Shown piece by piece: positions 8,906-20,190 of a stretch of 64,000 nt of DNA. Position 1 is the stretch's first letter. Each line of letters opens with the position of its first letter. A program made the position numbers and the translations under genes. A model generated the notes under the pieces. It was not told the DNA's origin. It saw nothing but the letters and a program-made list of their open reading frames with translations, and ran no database searches. Origin of the DNA: Candidatus Sericytochromatia bacterium (GTDB lineage: Bacteria; Cyanobacteriota; Sericytochromatia; S15B-MN24; JAQBPE01); NCBI GenBank assembly GCA_035285325.1, contig JAYKJB010000021.1, positions 82,549 through 146,548 of the forward strand, written 5' to 3'.

Positions 8906-9964
8906 ATGGCCACGATCGCGCAAGCCATTCGACTCGCACTGCATTACGGCGAACAGCACCTCGGCGTAACGGACATCTTCGGGGAAGATGTGGGACCGCC
9001 GCTGGGTGGCGTGTTTACCGCGACCCAGGGCCTTCAGACCGCCTGGAATTCACCGCTCGACGAGCGGGGCATCATCGGTACCGCCATGGGCATCGCAATG
9101 GCCGGAGGGAAGCCGGTTGCCGAGATTCAGTTCGCGGACTACATCTTCAACACCATCGACCTGCTCAAGCTGGCTGGGAATTGCCATTGGTCGAGCTATG
9201 GCCAGTACCACTTGCCCATGGTGGTGATGACCCCGGTGGGGGCAGGCATCCACGGCTCTATCTATCACTCTCACTCGTTCGAGAGCGTGGCCTCGCACAT
9301 CCCCGGCTGGAAGATTGTGGCCCCCTCGAACGCCCGAGACGCCTACGGACTGATGATCGCGGCCATCAAAGAACCAAACCCGGTGATGTACCTCAAGTCG
9401 AAGGCACTGATGCGGGCCATCGGGGATGAGTTGATTCCTGGCGAACCCGCGGACCGGCGGGAACTGGACGCGATGATCAACGCGCCGTTGGGCGACCGAA
9501 GCGATTGGAAACCGCGTTGGCCAGAAGGGTTAACGGATTACACCGTTGAAATCGGCCGCGCCCACGTCGCCCGTCCAGGTCGAGATGTCACCGTCATTTC
9601 CTACAGTCGCATGTTGCCTATGTGCGTCCAGGTGGCGCAGGAATTGGCTGAGAAGGAGGGCGTCTCGGCGGAGGTGATCGACCTGAGAACCATCTATCCG
9701 CTCGACATGGATACCATCGCAGAGTCGGTCCGAAAGACGGGGCGCGTGCTGGTGGTGAACGAAGACACCGAGGTCACCAACTTTGGTGAGCACGTGATTC
9801 GCAAGCTGATCGAGCGTTGCTTCTATCACCTGGAGGCGCCCCCCAGTCTGCTGGCTGGTGCGGATGTGCCGGGCATTGGACTCTCGCCCCCGCTGGAAGA
9901 CGCCAGCGTGCCGCAACCCGCGCAGATCAGGCAAAAGCTGCTCGAACTGGTCAGAGCCCAGTAA
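8906..9964 (+). CDS. 2-oxoacid dehydrogenase E1 beta subunit
   Basis: The 352-residue partner of the preceding E1 alpha, completing the alpha2beta2 heterotetramer. The N-terminal pyrimidine-binding domain shows the expected FGEDVG, GGVFTATQGLQ and the FADYIFNTIDLL helix, followed by GAGIHGSIYHSHSFES near the active site. The C-terminal transketolase-C domain has VTVISYSRM, VIDLRTIYPLD and VVNEDTEVTNFGEHV. It is spaced 7 nt from E1 alpha. The aconitase gene follows 72 nt later on the same strand, probably in the same transcript ending at the terminator near 12.35 kb. Confidence 0.92.
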   Translation: MATIAQAIRLALHYGEQHLGVTDIFGEDVGPPLGGVFTATQGLQTAWNSPLDERGIIGTAMGIAMAGGKPVAEIQFADYIFNTIDLLKLAGNCHWSSYGQYHLPMVVMTPVGAGIHGSIYHSHSFESVASHIPGWKIVAPSNARDAYGLMIAAIKEPNPVMYLKSKALMRAIGDELIPGEPADRRELDAMINAPLGDRSDWKPRWPEGLTDYTVEIGRAHVARPGRDVTVISYSRMLPMCVQVAQELAEKEGVSAEVIDLRTIYPLDMDTIAESVRKTGRVLVVNEDTEVTNFGEHVIRKLIERCFYHLEAPPSLLAGADVPGIGLSPPLEDASVPQPAQIRQKLLELVRAQ

Positions 9965-10036
9965 CCCTTCCTGGCCTGTTCTCCCAAGCCCTTGAGGCTT
10001 GAAAGCTCCCCGTACGAAATCATCCCGGAGGATTCC

Positions 10037-12325
10037 ATGCCCACCATCGAGACCACCCCTGATGCGTTGCGCGCCACCTATGAAAAGATGGCCGAAAACG
10101 TCGCCATCGTGCGCGACCGTCTCAAGCGGCCGTTGACGCTGTCGGAGAAGATTCTGTTCGGTCACCTTGACCAGCCGCAGAGCCAGCCGATCGATGCAGG
10201 CAAAGCCTACCTGATGCTCCGACCCGACCGGGTGATCATGCAGGATGCAACGGCTCAGATGGCCATTCTCCAGTTCATGCAGGCCGGAGTGTTCCAGACC
10301 GCCGTCCCGACCACCGTCCACGCCGACCACTTGATTCAGGCCTATCAGGGCGCTGCCAAGGACACGGAAGTGGCCAGCATCACCAACCGCGAAGTCTACG
10401 ATTTTCTGCGCTCAGCAGCGTCCAAGTATGGGATGGGGTTCTGGGGCCCCGGCTCGGGCATCATCCACCAGGTGGTTCTGGAAAACTATGCCGCGCCGGG
10501 CACCCTGATGATCGGTTCGGACTCCCACACGCCCAACGCCGGCGGCCTTGGAATGATTGCGGTTGGGGTCGGTGGCGCGGACACCGTGGACGTCATGGCT
10601 GGTTTTGCCTGGGAATTGCTGCAGCCCAAGCTGATTGGGGTGAAACTGACGGGCACGCTCAACGGATGGGCCTCTCCGAAGGACATCATTCTGTGGGTGG
10701 CGGGCCAATTGACGGTCAAGGGGGGCACCAACGCCATCGTGGAATACTTCGGTCCTGGAACCGAGTCGCTTTCCTGCACCGGCAAGGCCACCATCTGCAA
10801 CATGGGCGCTGAAATTGGCGCCACATCTTCGGTGTTCCCTTACGACGCACGCATGCGGGTCTATCTGGAAGCCACCGAGCGGGCGGACCTGGTACCGGTC
10901 ATTGAGGCTTATCAGCACCTGCTGGTGCCGGATGCCGAGGTGCTGGCGGCGCCCGAGCGTTTCTATGACCAGGTGCTGGAACTCGACCTCTCCACCCTTG
11001 AACCTCACATCGTGGGTCCTCATAGCCCCGATTACGCGCGCCCGATCTCGCGCCTGGCAGCGGACGCGAAGGCCCAGGGCTGGCCGATGGAAGTGTCGGC
11101 GGCCTTGATCGGCTCCTGCACCAACTCAAGCTACGAAGACATGCACCGGGCCTCCCAGGTGGCCGCCCAAGCCGCCCAAGTGGGGAGCAAGAGCGCGGCC
11201 AAGCTGTCGATCTCGCCTGGTTCGGCGGCCGTGTTCGAAACGGCTCGGCGGGACGGCTTGACCGTCGCGTTCGAGGACATCGGCGCGGTGGTCATGGCCA
11301 ACGCGTGTGGGCCTTGCATCGGTCAGTGGAAGCGCGACGAGTTCAAGAAGGGTGAGAAGAACACCATCGTGAGTTCGTTCAACCGGAACTTCCCGGGGCG
11401 GAACGACGCCAACCCCGAAACCTTCGCCTTCGTGGCGAGCCCTGAGATCACGATCGCCCTGGGCCTGGCAGGTTCGTTGGCGTTCAACCCCCTGACGGAC
11501 GATCTCGCCGCTCCAGACGGGAAGCGCATCAAGCTCACCGCACCGACCCCTTCGCCCGAAGTGCCACCAAACGGCTACGTGGGGCGCCGCTTTGCCTACG
11601 AGGCGCCGGCGGCGGACCCGGAAAAGGTCCAGGTCGTGGTGCCAGAAGGCTCCGAGCGTCTGCAAATTCTGGAACCGTTCAGTCGGTTGGTCGTGGCGGA
11701 GTACGCCGACATGCCCGTTCTGATCAAAACCAAGGGCAAGACGACCACGGACCATATCTCCCCCGCCGGCCCCTGGCTGCGCTTCCGTGGACACCTCGAC
11801 CGCATTTCGGACAACATGCTCACCGGGGCGATCAATGCGTGGACCGGCGAACGGGGCACGACCCAGAACGCCTTCACGCGGGAAATCAACCAGGACGTGC
11901 CGGCTGTGGCACGCGATTACAAGGCACGTGGTCATCGCTGGGTGGTCATCGGCGATGAAAACTATGGAGAGGGCAGCAGCCGGGAACACGCGGCCATGAG
12001 CCCGCGTTTTCTGGGCGGTGCGGCCGTGATCGTGCGGTCATTTGCCCGCATCCACGAAACCAACCTCAAGAAGCAGGGCATTCTGCCCCTGACGTTCGTC
12101 GATCCGTCCGACTACGAGAAGATTCAGGAAGGCGACACGCTTTCGCTGGAAAACCTGCAAGACCTCGCGCCGCATACGACCATCAACGCGCTGATCAAGC
12201 ATCGCGACGGAACTCAGGAAGTGATTGCGTTGCATCACACCATGAACCAGGAGCAAATCGGCTGGTTCCACGCTGGTGGGGCCCTCAACCTGCTGAGGCA
12301 GAAAGCCGGAGCCCCCGCACGCTGA
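10037..12325 (+). CDS. acn: Aconitate hydratase (mitochondrial/AcnA-like type)
   Basis: A 762-residue [4Fe-4S] aconitase interconverting citrate and isocitrate. The three cluster cysteines are visible: one in [12 protein letters not shown] and two in [11 protein letters not shown]. The substrate-binding motifs [29 protein letters not shown] and the swivelling-domain [18 protein letters not shown] are complete. The length and the RNDAN block point to the mitochondrial-type aconitase rather than AcnB. The ATG at 10037 is chosen because GGAGG precedes it by 6 nt; the longer frame from 9992 is not needed. It lies downstream of the E1 genes and upstream of a strong terminator. Confidence 0.95.
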   Translation: MPTIETTPDALRATYEKMAENVAIVRDRLKRPLTLSEKILFGHLDQPQSQPIDAGKAYLMLRPDRVIMQDATAQMAILQFMQAGVFQTAVPTTVHADHLIQAYQGAAKDTEVASITNREVYDFLRSAASKYGMGFWGPGSGIIHQVVLENYAAPGTLMIGSDSHTPNAGGLGMIAVGVGGADTVDVMAGFAWELLQPKLIGVKLTGTLNGWASPKDIILWVAGQLTVKGGTNAIVEYFGPGTESLSCTGKATICNMGAEIGATSSVFPYDARMRVYLEATERADLVPVIEAYQHLLVPDAEVLAAPERFYDQVLELDLSTLEPHIVGPHSPDYARPISRLAADAKAQGWPMEVSAALIGSCTNSSYEDMHRASQVAAQAAQVGSKSAAKLSISPGSAAVFETARRDGLTVAFEDIGAVVMANACGPCIGQWKRDEFKKGEKNTIVSSFNRNFPGRNDANPETFAFVASPEITIALGLAGSLAFNPLTDDLAAPDGKRIKLTAPTPSPEVPPNGYVGRRFAYEAPAADPEKVQVVVPEGSERLQILEPFSRLVVAEYADMPVLIKTKGKTTTDHISPAGPWLRFRGHLDRISDNMLTGAINAWTGERGTTQNAFTREINQDVPAVARDYKARGHRWVVIGDENYGEGSSREHAAMSPRFLGGAAVIVRSFARIHETNLKKQGILPLTFVDPSDYEKIQEGDTLSLENLQDLAPHTTINALIKHRDGTQEVIALHHTMNQEQIGWFHAGGALNLLRQKAGAPAR

Positions 12326-12340
12326 CACGTGGCGAACCCC

Positions 12341-12373
12341 GCCCGCTCCGGAGACCGGAGCGGGCTTTTTTTT
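12341..12373 (+). terminator. Strong rho-independent terminator after aconitase
   Basis: An 11-bp perfect stem (GCCCGCTCCGG / CCGGAGCGGGC) with a 3-nt AGA loop is followed directly by eight T residues, 15 nt after the aconitase stop. Confidence 0.95.
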
Positions 12374-12521
12374 GTCGTGATGAAGAGACCAGGGGCGTTC
12401 AGGTCGCTGACCTCCATCGCATGGGTCACAGAAATCTCCCACGCCCCAGGCTAAGGTGCTTTCAGGGGTTCCTGAGCAGGTGAGGGCCCCGTTTGGGCGC
12501 CCATCGCGCCGGGAGTTTCCC

Positions 12522-13550
12522 TTGAGCCGCATCCTTTCGAACGTGACCCTCGTGCTCGCCTGTGTGCTGGGCTTGTCTCAACCTGTACAGGCCAGACCCG
12601 CGAACTCCGATGCCCTCACCGCTAATGTGGAGGCCTTTCGCAAGTCCGCCGCGGCAGGGAATGTGGAAGCCCTGGTCCACTTGGGTGTCATTCACGAGTA
12701 TGGCCTGGGCGTCGCCAAGGATGAAGTCACCGCGGCCCGCTGGTATCGGCTGGCTGCCGAACGGGGCGAGGTGCAGGCCCAGTTCCGCCTGGGCTACCTC
12801 CACGATCACGGCATCGGAGTCGCAGCGGACAAAGCCAGTGCCTTCAAATGGTACCTCCGCGCGGCAGAAAAAGGCCTTCCTCAGGCCATGTACAGCGTGG
12901 GGCACATGCTGGACGGCGGCATCGGCGTGAGCGAGAACAACGTCCGCGCAGTGGATTGGTACCTCAAAGCGGCTGATGCGAATCACGCGGATGCCCAGGT
13001 CGCCCTCGGCTTGATGCTGGATGCGGGCGAAGGGGTGAATGAAGATGATCGCATGGCCGTGACCTGGTTCGAGCGGGCCGCAGAGCAGGAACATCCAGGC
13101 GGTGAAGTGTGTTTGGGGGTCATGCACTACCGCGGCGCCGGTGTGCCCCGCGACCCCGTCAAGGCCGCCCACTGGTTCCGCAAGGCAGGTAACCGAGGAG
13201 ACGCCCAGGCCCTGTTCAACCTGGCGGTATTGCACGCCAATGGCGAGGGAGTCCCGCGCGATGATGCCGAGGCTCTGAAGCTGTTGGAACGCTCCGCGCA
13301 GGAGGGAGGAACGGAAGCCCTGATTCACCTGGGCGACATGTTCGCCAAGGGCCGCGGTGTCAAACGGGACCCGGTGACGGCCGCGTCCTGGTACCAGATT
13401 GCCCTCCGCACGGGACGAGTCGACGCGCGCGGCATGTGGGACAGGACCACGCGCGACCTTACCTTGCAGCAAAAGGACGTGGCCCGCCGCCTGGCCGACA
13501 CCTGGCAGAAGCGCCGAGACGAGGCCATGCGCACCTCGATGATGCGCTGA
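12522..13550 (+). CDS. Secreted Sel1-like repeat protein
   Basis: A 342-residue exported protein made of about eight Sel1-like repeats of 36 residues. Each carries the signature alanine-leucine-Gly...Gly-x-Gly-V pattern with a following W-Y/F-x-x-A (for example LGYLHDHGIGV...AFKWYLRAAEKG). The array forms an alpha-solenoid used for protein-protein contacts. The start is taken as TTG at 12522 because GGGAG lies 6-7 nt upstream and the product then begins with a typical signal peptide ending in VQA. An upstream ATG at 12456 is in frame but leaves the signal peptide internal. No partner is obvious from the neighbours. Confidence 0.85.
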   Translation: MSRILSNVTLVLACVLGLSQPVQARPANSDALTANVEAFRKSAAAGNVEALVHLGVIHEYGLGVAKDEVTAARWYRLAAERGEVQAQFRLGYLHDHGIGVAADKASAFKWYLRAAEKGLPQAMYSVGHMLDGGIGVSENNVRAVDWYLKAADANHADAQVALGLMLDAGEGVNEDDRMAVTWFERAAEQEHPGGEVCLGVMHYRGAGVPRDPVKAAHWFRKAGNRGDAQALFNLAVLHANGEGVPRDDAEALKLLERSAQEGGTEALIHLGDMFAKGRGVKRDPVTAASWYQIALRTGRVDARGMWDRTTRDLTLQQKDVARRLADTWQKRRDEAMRTSMMR

Positions 13551-13681
13551 GGCCCGCCCCTCACGTGATGGCCCCTGCCGCTTCCGCCCTCTCCGTGCTA
13601 TGGTGAAGGCGATTCGGTTCTGAGGCTGTCCGGCCCGTGCGGCGGAGCCTGGCAACTGCCCCTGGGGTTCGGTCGCACCGC

Positions 13682-14698
13682 GTGAAACTGGTCATCCAGA
13701 TTCCCTGTTACAACGAGGCCGCCACCCTCCCCGTGACGCTGGCGGCCCTGCCATTGCAGGTGCCAGGTGTGGACCGGGTGGAGATCCTGGTCATCGACGA
13801 CGGGTCAACCGATCAGACGGCGGAAGTGGCGCGTCGAGCCGGCGTGGACCAGGTGCTGGAACTCGGCCAGCACAAAGGACTGGCCCGCGCATTCGTGGCA
13901 GGACTGGATGCGGCGTTGCGAATGGGCGCGGATGTCATCGTCAACACGGACGCCGACAATCAATACGCCGGCGAGGACATCGGATCCCTGGTCGCTCCGG
14001 TGCTCAAAAACCAGGCGGATCTCGTGGTGGGCGAACGCTGGGGACCTGGCGTGGAAGCCTTCTCACCGCTGAAACGGCGCCTTCAAAAGATGGGCAGTTG
14101 GGTCGTGCGGCAGGCCTCTAACACGCGCATCCCGGACACCACCAGCGGCTTCCGCGCCATCAGTCGCGAAGCGGCCATGCGGACGATTGTGTTCTCGGAC
14201 TTTACTTACACGCTAGAAACCCTGATTCAGGCCGGCAATCGCGGTTTGCGCATCACCCACGTGCCGGTTCGAACCAACCGGGCCGAACGTCCATCCAGGC
14301 TTTTTGATGGCATCTGGCAGTACACGCTGCGTTCGGCTGCCACGATCCTGCGCATCTACGCCATGTACCAGCCCCTGCGGGTCTTCGCCCTGGCCGGGCT
14401 CAGCTTTGCGTTGCCGGGTTTCCTCCTGCTGCTGAGGTTTCTGTACTTTTACTGGACGGACGGCGGCGGAGGGCACGTCCAATCCCTGCTGGTCGCCGCT
14501 GCCTGCGGCATCATCGGCTTTCAGATGATGTTGTTCGGCGTGCTCGCAGACCTCACCGCGGGCAATCGTCGGGTGCTGGAAGACGTCCTGTTCCACGTCA
14601 AGAAGGTCGAGTACGGTGGGCAGAACGGTGAGCGGAATGGCCTGGACGCATCGTCTCAGCCCAACGCTCTGTGCGACCTCTCCTCGGAGCGGGCCTGA
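13682..14698 (+). CDS. Family 2 glycosyltransferase with C-terminal membrane helices
   Basis: A GT-A fold glycosyltransferase of the dolichyl/polyprenyl-phosphate sugar transferase type. The start region QIPCYNEAATLPVTL, the nucleotide-binding LVIDDGSTDQT and the metal-binding DAD in NTDADNQYAGED are clear. DTTSGFRAISREA is the usual acceptor-loop motif. Two hydrophobic segments near the C-terminus (FALAGLSFALPGFLLLL and LLVAAACGIIGFQMMLFGVL) anchor it in the membrane. It probably adds a sugar from a nucleotide donor to a lipid carrier for envelope glycans. The GTG at 13682 gives the canonical N-terminus; a GTG at 13637 would add 15 residues. Confidence 0.88.
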   Translation: MKLVIQIPCYNEAATLPVTLAALPLQVPGVDRVEILVIDDGSTDQTAEVARRAGVDQVLELGQHKGLARAFVAGLDAALRMGADVIVNTDADNQYAGEDIGSLVAPVLKNQADLVVGERWGPGVEAFSPLKRRLQKMGSWVVRQASNTRIPDTTSGFRAISREAAMRTIVFSDFTYTLETLIQAGNRGLRITHVPVRTNRAERPSRLFDGIWQYTLRSAATILRIYAMYQPLRVFALAGLSFALPGFLLLLRFLYFYWTDGGGGHVQSLLVAAACGIIGFQMMLFGVLADLTAGNRRVLEDVLFHVKKVEYGGQNGERNGLDASSQPNALCDLSSERA

Positions 14699-14719
14699 GA
14701 CCTGGCCGGGTTAGCGCTC

Positions 14720-16567
14720 TCAGAGATTCTGCTCTTCGTAGAGGGCCAACAAGGCCTCCAAGCCGTCCTCGGTCGACATGTCGTCAATGTTGTCAATCAA
14801 TTCGACAGGGACCCGCCGACGGGCCGGCAAGGGGGTCCCGGAGGACACCGGGGGCGCACTCGGTGGGACGTAATCAACCGTTTCATAGGCGACCGGCTCC
14901 GAGGTGAGCGCCTCCTCCCGGAAAGCATCCACGCCAGATTCCTGGCGGGGGCGCAGACCGTTCTCTCGCTCACGCGCCGGGGGCGCCTGACGCAGTTCGG
15001 CCGCGGCGGCAGCGGTCAACGTGAGGTCGGCCAATGGATTCCGCGCAGGCACGGGAGGCGGGGGCTGGACAGGCGCCGCGGGCACGGGAGGCGGTGCCGG
15101 TGAGGAGACGACATAGGCCTGCGGCGGCGCGGCCACGGGGGCTGGCGGCGCGGTCGGATAGGGAGGGTTGGCATAGGCCTGCGGATGTGGGTGGCCAGCA
15201 ACCGGATAGGGCGCCGCCCCATAGGCGGCCGGAGGCGCTGCCTGGCTGGGGGCAACGGGGTAGGGGGACGCAGACGCGAAGGGGTCGAAGGGGGCCGGCG
15301 ACACGCCAGGGACCAGCGTGGCCGGGGTCGGTGCGAAGGGGTCGAAGGCAGGCGCACTCCCTGGTGGCGTCCCCGGATAAGTCCCTGGAGCCGTCGCCGG
15401 CGGAAAGGGGTCGAAGGAGGCCGGAGCGGGGCCCGTGGGCAACGGATTCGGCGCCGGATAGGCGGGGGGCGCCGCCGGCCCCGGCACTGGCGACGCGTAA
15501 GCGGGCGATGGAGCGGAGTAGCCAGGCGCAGCGGCCATACCTGGAGAAACGGGTGCAGCGGCTGGCGGGACCCCTTGAGGGGGCAGGGGATGCCCGTGCA
15601 AACCGGTGGCGACGGGTGGTGAAAACGGAACCGGCAGCGCCAGCTGGGCCTGGGGGGCGACTGCGCGAGGCATTCCACCCGGCGTGAGCGGCGTGCGGGG
15701 ATCATGCAAGTAAGCCAGCAAACGCTCGGCCGATTCGAGCCGATTGGCCGGTTGGGGTTCCACCAATGCCAGCAACAACTTCTGCAGTCCCGCATCCGGC
15801 AGGTCGTCCCAGTGCATCTGATTGGTCGTGGGGTGTTGCAGTCGCGGAGCCGGGATTCCCGTCACGGCCTCCAGGACCGTCACGCCCAGGCTGTACAGGT
15901 CACTGGCTGGTCCAGCCTGTGCCCGCAGGGCTTCGGGAGCGGCGTAGGCTTCGGTCCAGAAGGGAGGACGATGGGCATACGGAAGCCCCAGCGCCTTGAG
16001 CCAGGAGGGGTCGATCAGGGTGGCCTCGTGCCAGGCGGTCAGCAGAATGTTATCGGGGTTGATGTCCAGGTGCAGCATCGGAGGGAATTCGCGATGCAAC
16101 TGGACCAGGATCTGGGCCACCCCCTGCAACAGCGCACGGGCTTGCTCCAAGCTCAAGCGCCCCTGCCGGGCCATCAATTGGCGAAGGGTATGACCGGGCA
16201 CGAACGAACAGACGAGGTAGGCCCGGTCCTCGTGACGAATCACGCTCTGAATCGGGGGAACACCGGCGATGCGAAGGGCGCAAAGGTGTTTCAGTTCCTC
16301 CCGCAATTGATGCTGGGAAGCGGGATCCGTGCGCAGGTCGTCCCGCAGTTCCTTGAGCGTGACGGTCTCGCCGCTGCTCTTGTCGAGCGCCTGGTAGGTG
16401 CTGAGATGGTGGCCTTGCACGGTCAGCACGCGCAGCACCTGGTACCGACCTGCCACCAACACGCCGGCCTGCAGCGCAGGCGGAAGGCGGGCGCCACAGA
16501 TGGCACAGTACCGACACGAAGACGGCATCTGGCGACCACAGCAGGGACAGCGAAGTTGAACGGTCAT
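14720..16567 (-). CDS. Zinc-ribbon Ser/Thr kinase-like protein with long Pro-rich tail, degenerate motifs
   Basis: A 615-residue protein. Residues 7-24 form a double CxxC-type zinc ribbon. Residues ~42-300 form a bacterial protein kinase domain. Lys72 (TLKEL) and the catalytic-loop Asp168 and Asn173 are kept, but HRD reads HLD, DFG reads Asp186-Pro-Ser and the glycine loop is poor in Gly. A 230-residue Pro/Ala-rich stretch with three Phe-Asp-Pro-Phe motifs follows, then an acidic C-terminal helix. The ATG at 16567 has GGAG 7 nt upstream. It may be weakly active or a pseudokinase scaffold. It is divergent from icmF with 128 nt between the starts. Confidence 0.82.
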   Translation of the reverse strand: MTVQLRCPCCGRQMPSSCRYCAICGARLPPALQAGVLVAGRYQVLRVLTVQGHHLSTYQALDKSSGETVTLKELRDDLRTDPASQHQLREELKHLCALRIAGVPPIQSVIRHEDRAYLVCSFVPGHTLRQLMARQGRLSLEQARALLQGVAQILVQLHREFPPMLHLDINPDNILLTAWHEATLIDPSWLKALGLPYAHRPPFWTEAYAAPEALRAQAGPASDLYSLGVTVLEAVTGIPAPRLQHPTTNQMHWDDLPDAGLQKLLLALVEPQPANRLESAERLLAYLHDPRTPLTPGGMPRAVAPQAQLALPVPFSPPVATGLHGHPLPPQGVPPAAAPVSPGMAAAPGYSAPSPAYASPVPGPAAPPAYPAPNPLPTGPAPASFDPFPPATAPGTYPGTPPGSAPAFDPFAPTPATLVPGVSPAPFDPFASASPYPVAPSQAAPPAAYGAAPYPVAGHPHPQAYANPPYPTAPPAPVAAPPQAYVVSSPAPPPVPAAPVQPPPPVPARNPLADLTLTAAAAAELRQAPPARERENGLRPRQESGVDAFREEALTSEPVAYETVDYVPPSAPPVSSGTPLPARRRVPVELIDNIDDMSTEDGLEALLALYEEQNL

Positions 16568-16695
16568 GCGCACTCCAGAGACACCCCTTCCATACCCGCC
16601 GCCTGGGCCTCGCTGCACATCGCCCCCCTCCCGCGCGCGTGTTAAAATTCTGAAATCCGCGCCCGTCGCGGCCCAGAATCTTTCGAGGAACCGCT

Positions 16696-19600
16696 GTGAC
16701 CGCCGAAGCTCCCGCGCCGTCTTCCTCCCGTCCCTCGCCCTACACGCCGACCTCCAACGTTCGGTTCGTGACGGCGGCGGCCCTGTTTGACGGACATGAC
16801 GCTGCCATCAACATCATGCGCCGCATCCTCCAGGATACGGGGGTTGAGGTGATCCACCTCGGCCACAATCGCTCGGTGGCGGAGGTGGTGGAGACCGCCA
16901 TCCAGGAGGACGCCCACGGCATCGCCATTTCCAGCTACCAAGGCGGGCATATGGAGTACTTCCGCTACGCCGTGGAACTCTTGCGCGCGCGCGGGGCCGG
17001 CCACATCAAGGTCTTCGGCGGCGGGGGCGGGGTGATCGTACCGGCCGAGATTGCCGAGCTTGAAGCCGGCGGCGTGACCAAGATTTTCTCCCCCGAAGAT
17101 GGCCGTACTTTGGGCCTACAGGGCATGATCGACCAGATGGTGGCGGCCTGCGACTACCCCATGGCCGAGCACCCCTTGCCAGATCCGTCTGCCGTCACGG
17201 CCGCCAACGCCAAGGCCGTGGCGAGGGTGATCACGGCGATCGAGGCCGGCGTCGCGACGGACTGGCGACAGGCCCTCACCACCGCTCAGAGCCCGCGCCG
17301 GGCCCCGGTCCTGGGCATCACGGGCACGGGGGGGGCGGGCAAATCCAGCCTGACGGACGAGCTGGTGCGTCGCCTGCTGCGCGATTTTCCCGACAGGCGG
17401 GTGGCCATCCTGTCGGTGGATCCCTCCAAGCGCAAAACCGGAGGAGCCCTGCTGGGCGACCGCATCCGCATGAATGCGATCTACGATGCACGCGTGTACA
17501 TGCGCTCGCTGGCCACCCGCGCCGCGCACGTGGCCACCTCCGGCGCGCTGGCGGAGGCGATCGCCGTGACCCGCGCGATCGGTTTCGACCTTGTCATTGT
17601 AGAAACTGCCGGCATCGGCCAGTCCGACTCTGCCATCATCGATCTCGTGGACGTTTCGCTCTATGTCATGACCTCCGAATTCGGGGCCGCGAGCCAGCTC
17701 GAGAAGATCGACATGCTTGATTTCGCCGACGTGGTGGCGATCAACAAGTTCGACAAGCGAGGCGCCGAAGACGCCTTGCGGGACGTCAAAAAACAGTATC
17801 AGCGCAACCACAAGCGATTCTCCGAGCCGGCGGACGCCATGCCTGTGTTCGGCACCGTGGCTTCCCAGTTCAACGATGCGGGTACGAACTGGCTGTACGT
17901 GAATCTGCTGGACGTGTTGGCCCGCAAAACCGGCGAGGCGTGGCATCCCGACATCGAGGTCACGGACCGTGACAGCCGACGCCAGGCCATCATTCCCCCG
18001 GAGCGGGAACGTTACTTGGCTGAGATTGCGGACGCCGTGCAGGCGCACAAGACGGACGCGCGTCAACAAGCAGCCCGCGCCAGCGAGGCCTATGCCTTTG
18101 CGGCGGTGTTGCAGGCCTTGGGAGACCCGGTGCCGCCACAGGCACAACTCTACGCGCCGGACAGTCTCAGCGATGCGAAGCTGGAACCCGCCGTTCGGCT
18201 GCTTCGCCAGCGCTACCAGGCCGCCTTGCTCGACCTCGACCGAGACCATCTGGCTCTCCTGCAGGCCTGGCCGGACCGCGCGCGGGCCCATCGCGCCCCC
18301 ATTCACACCTACGAGGTGCGCGGGAAGACCATTCAGGTGGAGAACACCACCCGCACCTTGTCCGGGCTGGAGATTCCCAAGGTGGCCGTTCCCGATTACC
18401 GAGACTGGGGAGACCTGCTGGCCTGGCTCCTGCTGGAGAACGTCCCTGGGCAGTATCCTTTCACCGCGGGAGTCTTCGAGTACAAGCGGCAGGGCGAGGA
18501 CCCCACGCGCCAGTTCGCGGGGGAAGGCACCCCGGAGCGCACCAACAAGCGCTTCCACTACCTCTCCGCCGGCCAGCCTGCCATTCGTCTGTCGACGGCC
18601 TTCGATTCGGTGACGCTGTATGGCGAGGACCCGGCCACGCCGCCGGACGTGCTCGGCAAGATCGGCAATTCGGGCGTCTCGATCTGCACGCTGGACGATG
18701 CCAAGAAGCTGTATTCAGGGTTCGACCTGTGTGCGCCTTCGACCTCGGTGTCCATGACCATCAATGGGCCTGCGCCCGTGATTCTGGCCTTCTTTCTCAA
18801 CACCGCCATCGACCAGCAGGTGGAAGCGCACCTGCTGCAAACGAACCAGTGGGAACAGGCGGAGGGCCGAATCCAGGCCTATTTCCGCGAAAAGGGTCTG
18901 GCTGCACCAGTCTACCGGGGCAGCGACCGGCCAGAAGGGGACCGCCTGTTCGGCCTGAGAACCCTCGGGGTAACCGGCGATATGCTGGTGTCGCCGGAGG
19001 TCTACCAGGACATCAAGGCCCGCACGCTGAGCAACGTGCGGGGGACGGTGCAGGCCGACATCCTGAAGGAGGATCAGGCCCAGAACACCTGTATTTTCAG
19101 CACCGAATTCGCGCTGCGCATGATGGGCGACGTCCAGCAGTATTTCATCGACCACGCCGTCAAGAACTACTACTCCGTGTCGATCAGCGGATACCACATC
19201 GCGGAGGCCGGAGCGAACCCCATCAGTCAGCTGGCTTTCACGCTCGCCAATGGCTTCACCTATGTGGAGTACTACCTGAAGCGTGGTATGGCCATCGATG
19301 ATTTTGCGCCCAACCTCAGCTTCTTCTTCTCGAACGGGATCGACCCGGAGTACGCGGTGATCGGTCGCGTGGCCCGCCGCATCTGGTCCACCGCCATGAA
19401 GCGTCGATATGGAGCCAACGAGCGGTCACAGAAGCTGAAGTATCACATTCAAACCAGCGGGCGTTCGCTGCATGCGCAGGAAATCGACTTCAACGACATC
19501 CGGACGACGCTGCAAGCGCTGTACGCGATTTACGACAACTGCAATTCTCTGCACACCAATGCGTACGATGAAGCCATCACGACCCCGACGGAAGCGAGCG

Positions 19601-20139
19601 TGCGCCGCGCCATGGCCATCCAACTGATCATCAATCGGGAACTGGGTCTCGCCAAGAACGAGAACCCCCTACAGGGTGCCTTCGTGATTCAGGAGCTGAC
19701 GGAACTGGTGGAGGAGGCGGTGCTGCTCGAGTTCAGACGCCTGTCTCAGCGGGGTGGTGTGCTGGGGGCGATGGAAACCATGTACCAGCGTGGCAAGATT
19801 CAGGATGAATCGATGCACTACGAACACCTCAAACACACGGGCGAACTGCCCATCATCGGGGTGAACACCTTCTTGAACCCGCAACCCGTGTCCTATGGTG
19901 ACCGCATCGAATTGATTCGTTCGACGGACGAGGAAAAGCAGCAACAGATCGACAATCTGGCCGCCTTTCAGGCCCGCAACGACGAGCGGGCATCCCAGGC
20001 GCTCCAGCAGTTGCAAGCGGTCTCGGTCTCCGGGGGTAACCTTTTCGAGGCCCTCATGGAGACCGTCAAAACGTGTTCTCTGGGCCAGATCACCCGTGCC
20101 CTCTATGCCGTGGGCGGCCAGTACCGCCGCAACATGTAG
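16696..20139 (+). CDS. icmF: Fused isobutyryl-CoA mutase/G-protein chaperone IcmF
   Basis: A coenzyme B12-dependent enzyme that interconverts isobutyryl-CoA and n-butyryl-CoA (some members also isovaleryl/pivalyl-CoA). In the IcmF order, the B12-binding domain comes first with the cobalt-ligand His34 in DGHDAAIN. A MeaB-like GTPase domain follows with P-loop GTGGAGKS at 210-217, and the large mutase barrel is last ([57 protein letters not shown]). At 1147 residues it is slightly longer than usual. The GTG start follows GAGGA. It fits valine catabolism or supply of odd/branched acyl-CoA together with the E1 genes at 7.9-10 kb. Confidence 0.96.
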   Translation: MTAEAPAPSSSRPSPYTPTSNVRFVTAAALFDGHDAAINIMRRILQDTGVEVIHLGHNRSVAEVVETAIQEDAHGIAISSYQGGHMEYFRYAVELLRARGAGHIKVFGGGGGVIVPAEIAELEAGGVTKIFSPEDGRTLGLQGMIDQMVAACDYPMAEHPLPDPSAVTAANAKAVARVITAIEAGVATDWRQALTTAQSPRRAPVLGITGTGGAGKSSLTDELVRRLLRDFPDRRVAILSVDPSKRKTGGALLGDRIRMNAIYDARVYMRSLATRAAHVATSGALAEAIAVTRAIGFDLVIVETAGIGQSDSAIIDLVDVSLYVMTSEFGAASQLEKIDMLDFADVVAINKFDKRGAEDALRDVKKQYQRNHKRFSEPADAMPVFGTVASQFNDAGTNWLYVNLLDVLARKTGEAWHPDIEVTDRDSRRQAIIPPERERYLAEIADAVQAHKTDARQQAARASEAYAFAAVLQALGDPVPPQAQLYAPDSLSDAKLEPAVRLLRQRYQAALLDLDRDHLALLQAWPDRARAHRAPIHTYEVRGKTIQVENTTRTLSGLEIPKVAVPDYRDWGDLLAWLLLENVPGQYPFTAGVFEYKRQGEDPTRQFAGEGTPERTNKRFHYLSAGQPAIRLSTAFDSVTLYGEDPATPPDVLGKIGNSGVSICTLDDAKKLYSGFDLCAPSTSVSMTINGPAPVILAFFLNTAIDQQVEAHLLQTNQWEQAEGRIQAYFREKGLAAPVYRGSDRPEGDRLFGLRTLGVTGDMLVSPEVYQDIKARTLSNVRGTVQADILKEDQAQNTCIFSTEFALRMMGDVQQYFIDHAVKNYYSVSISGYHIAEAGANPISQLAFTLANGFTYVEYYLKRGMAIDDFAPNLSFFFSNGIDPEYAVIGRVARRIWSTAMKRRYGANERSQKLKYHIQTSGRSLHAQEIDFNDIRTTLQALYAIYDNCNSLHTNAYDEAITTPTEASVRRAMAIQLIINRELGLAKNENPLQGAFVIQELTELVEEAVLLEFRRLSQRGGVLGAMETMYQRGKIQDESMHYEHLKHTGELPIIGVNTFLNPQPVSYGDRIELIRSTDEEKQQQIDNLAAFQARNDERASQALQQLQAVSVSGGNLFEALMETVKTCSLGQITRALYAVGGQYRRNM

Positions 20140-20190
20140 GCCGGTGGTGTCAGAGGCGAAACAGGTCCCGCTACCCGACCAGATCGGCGC

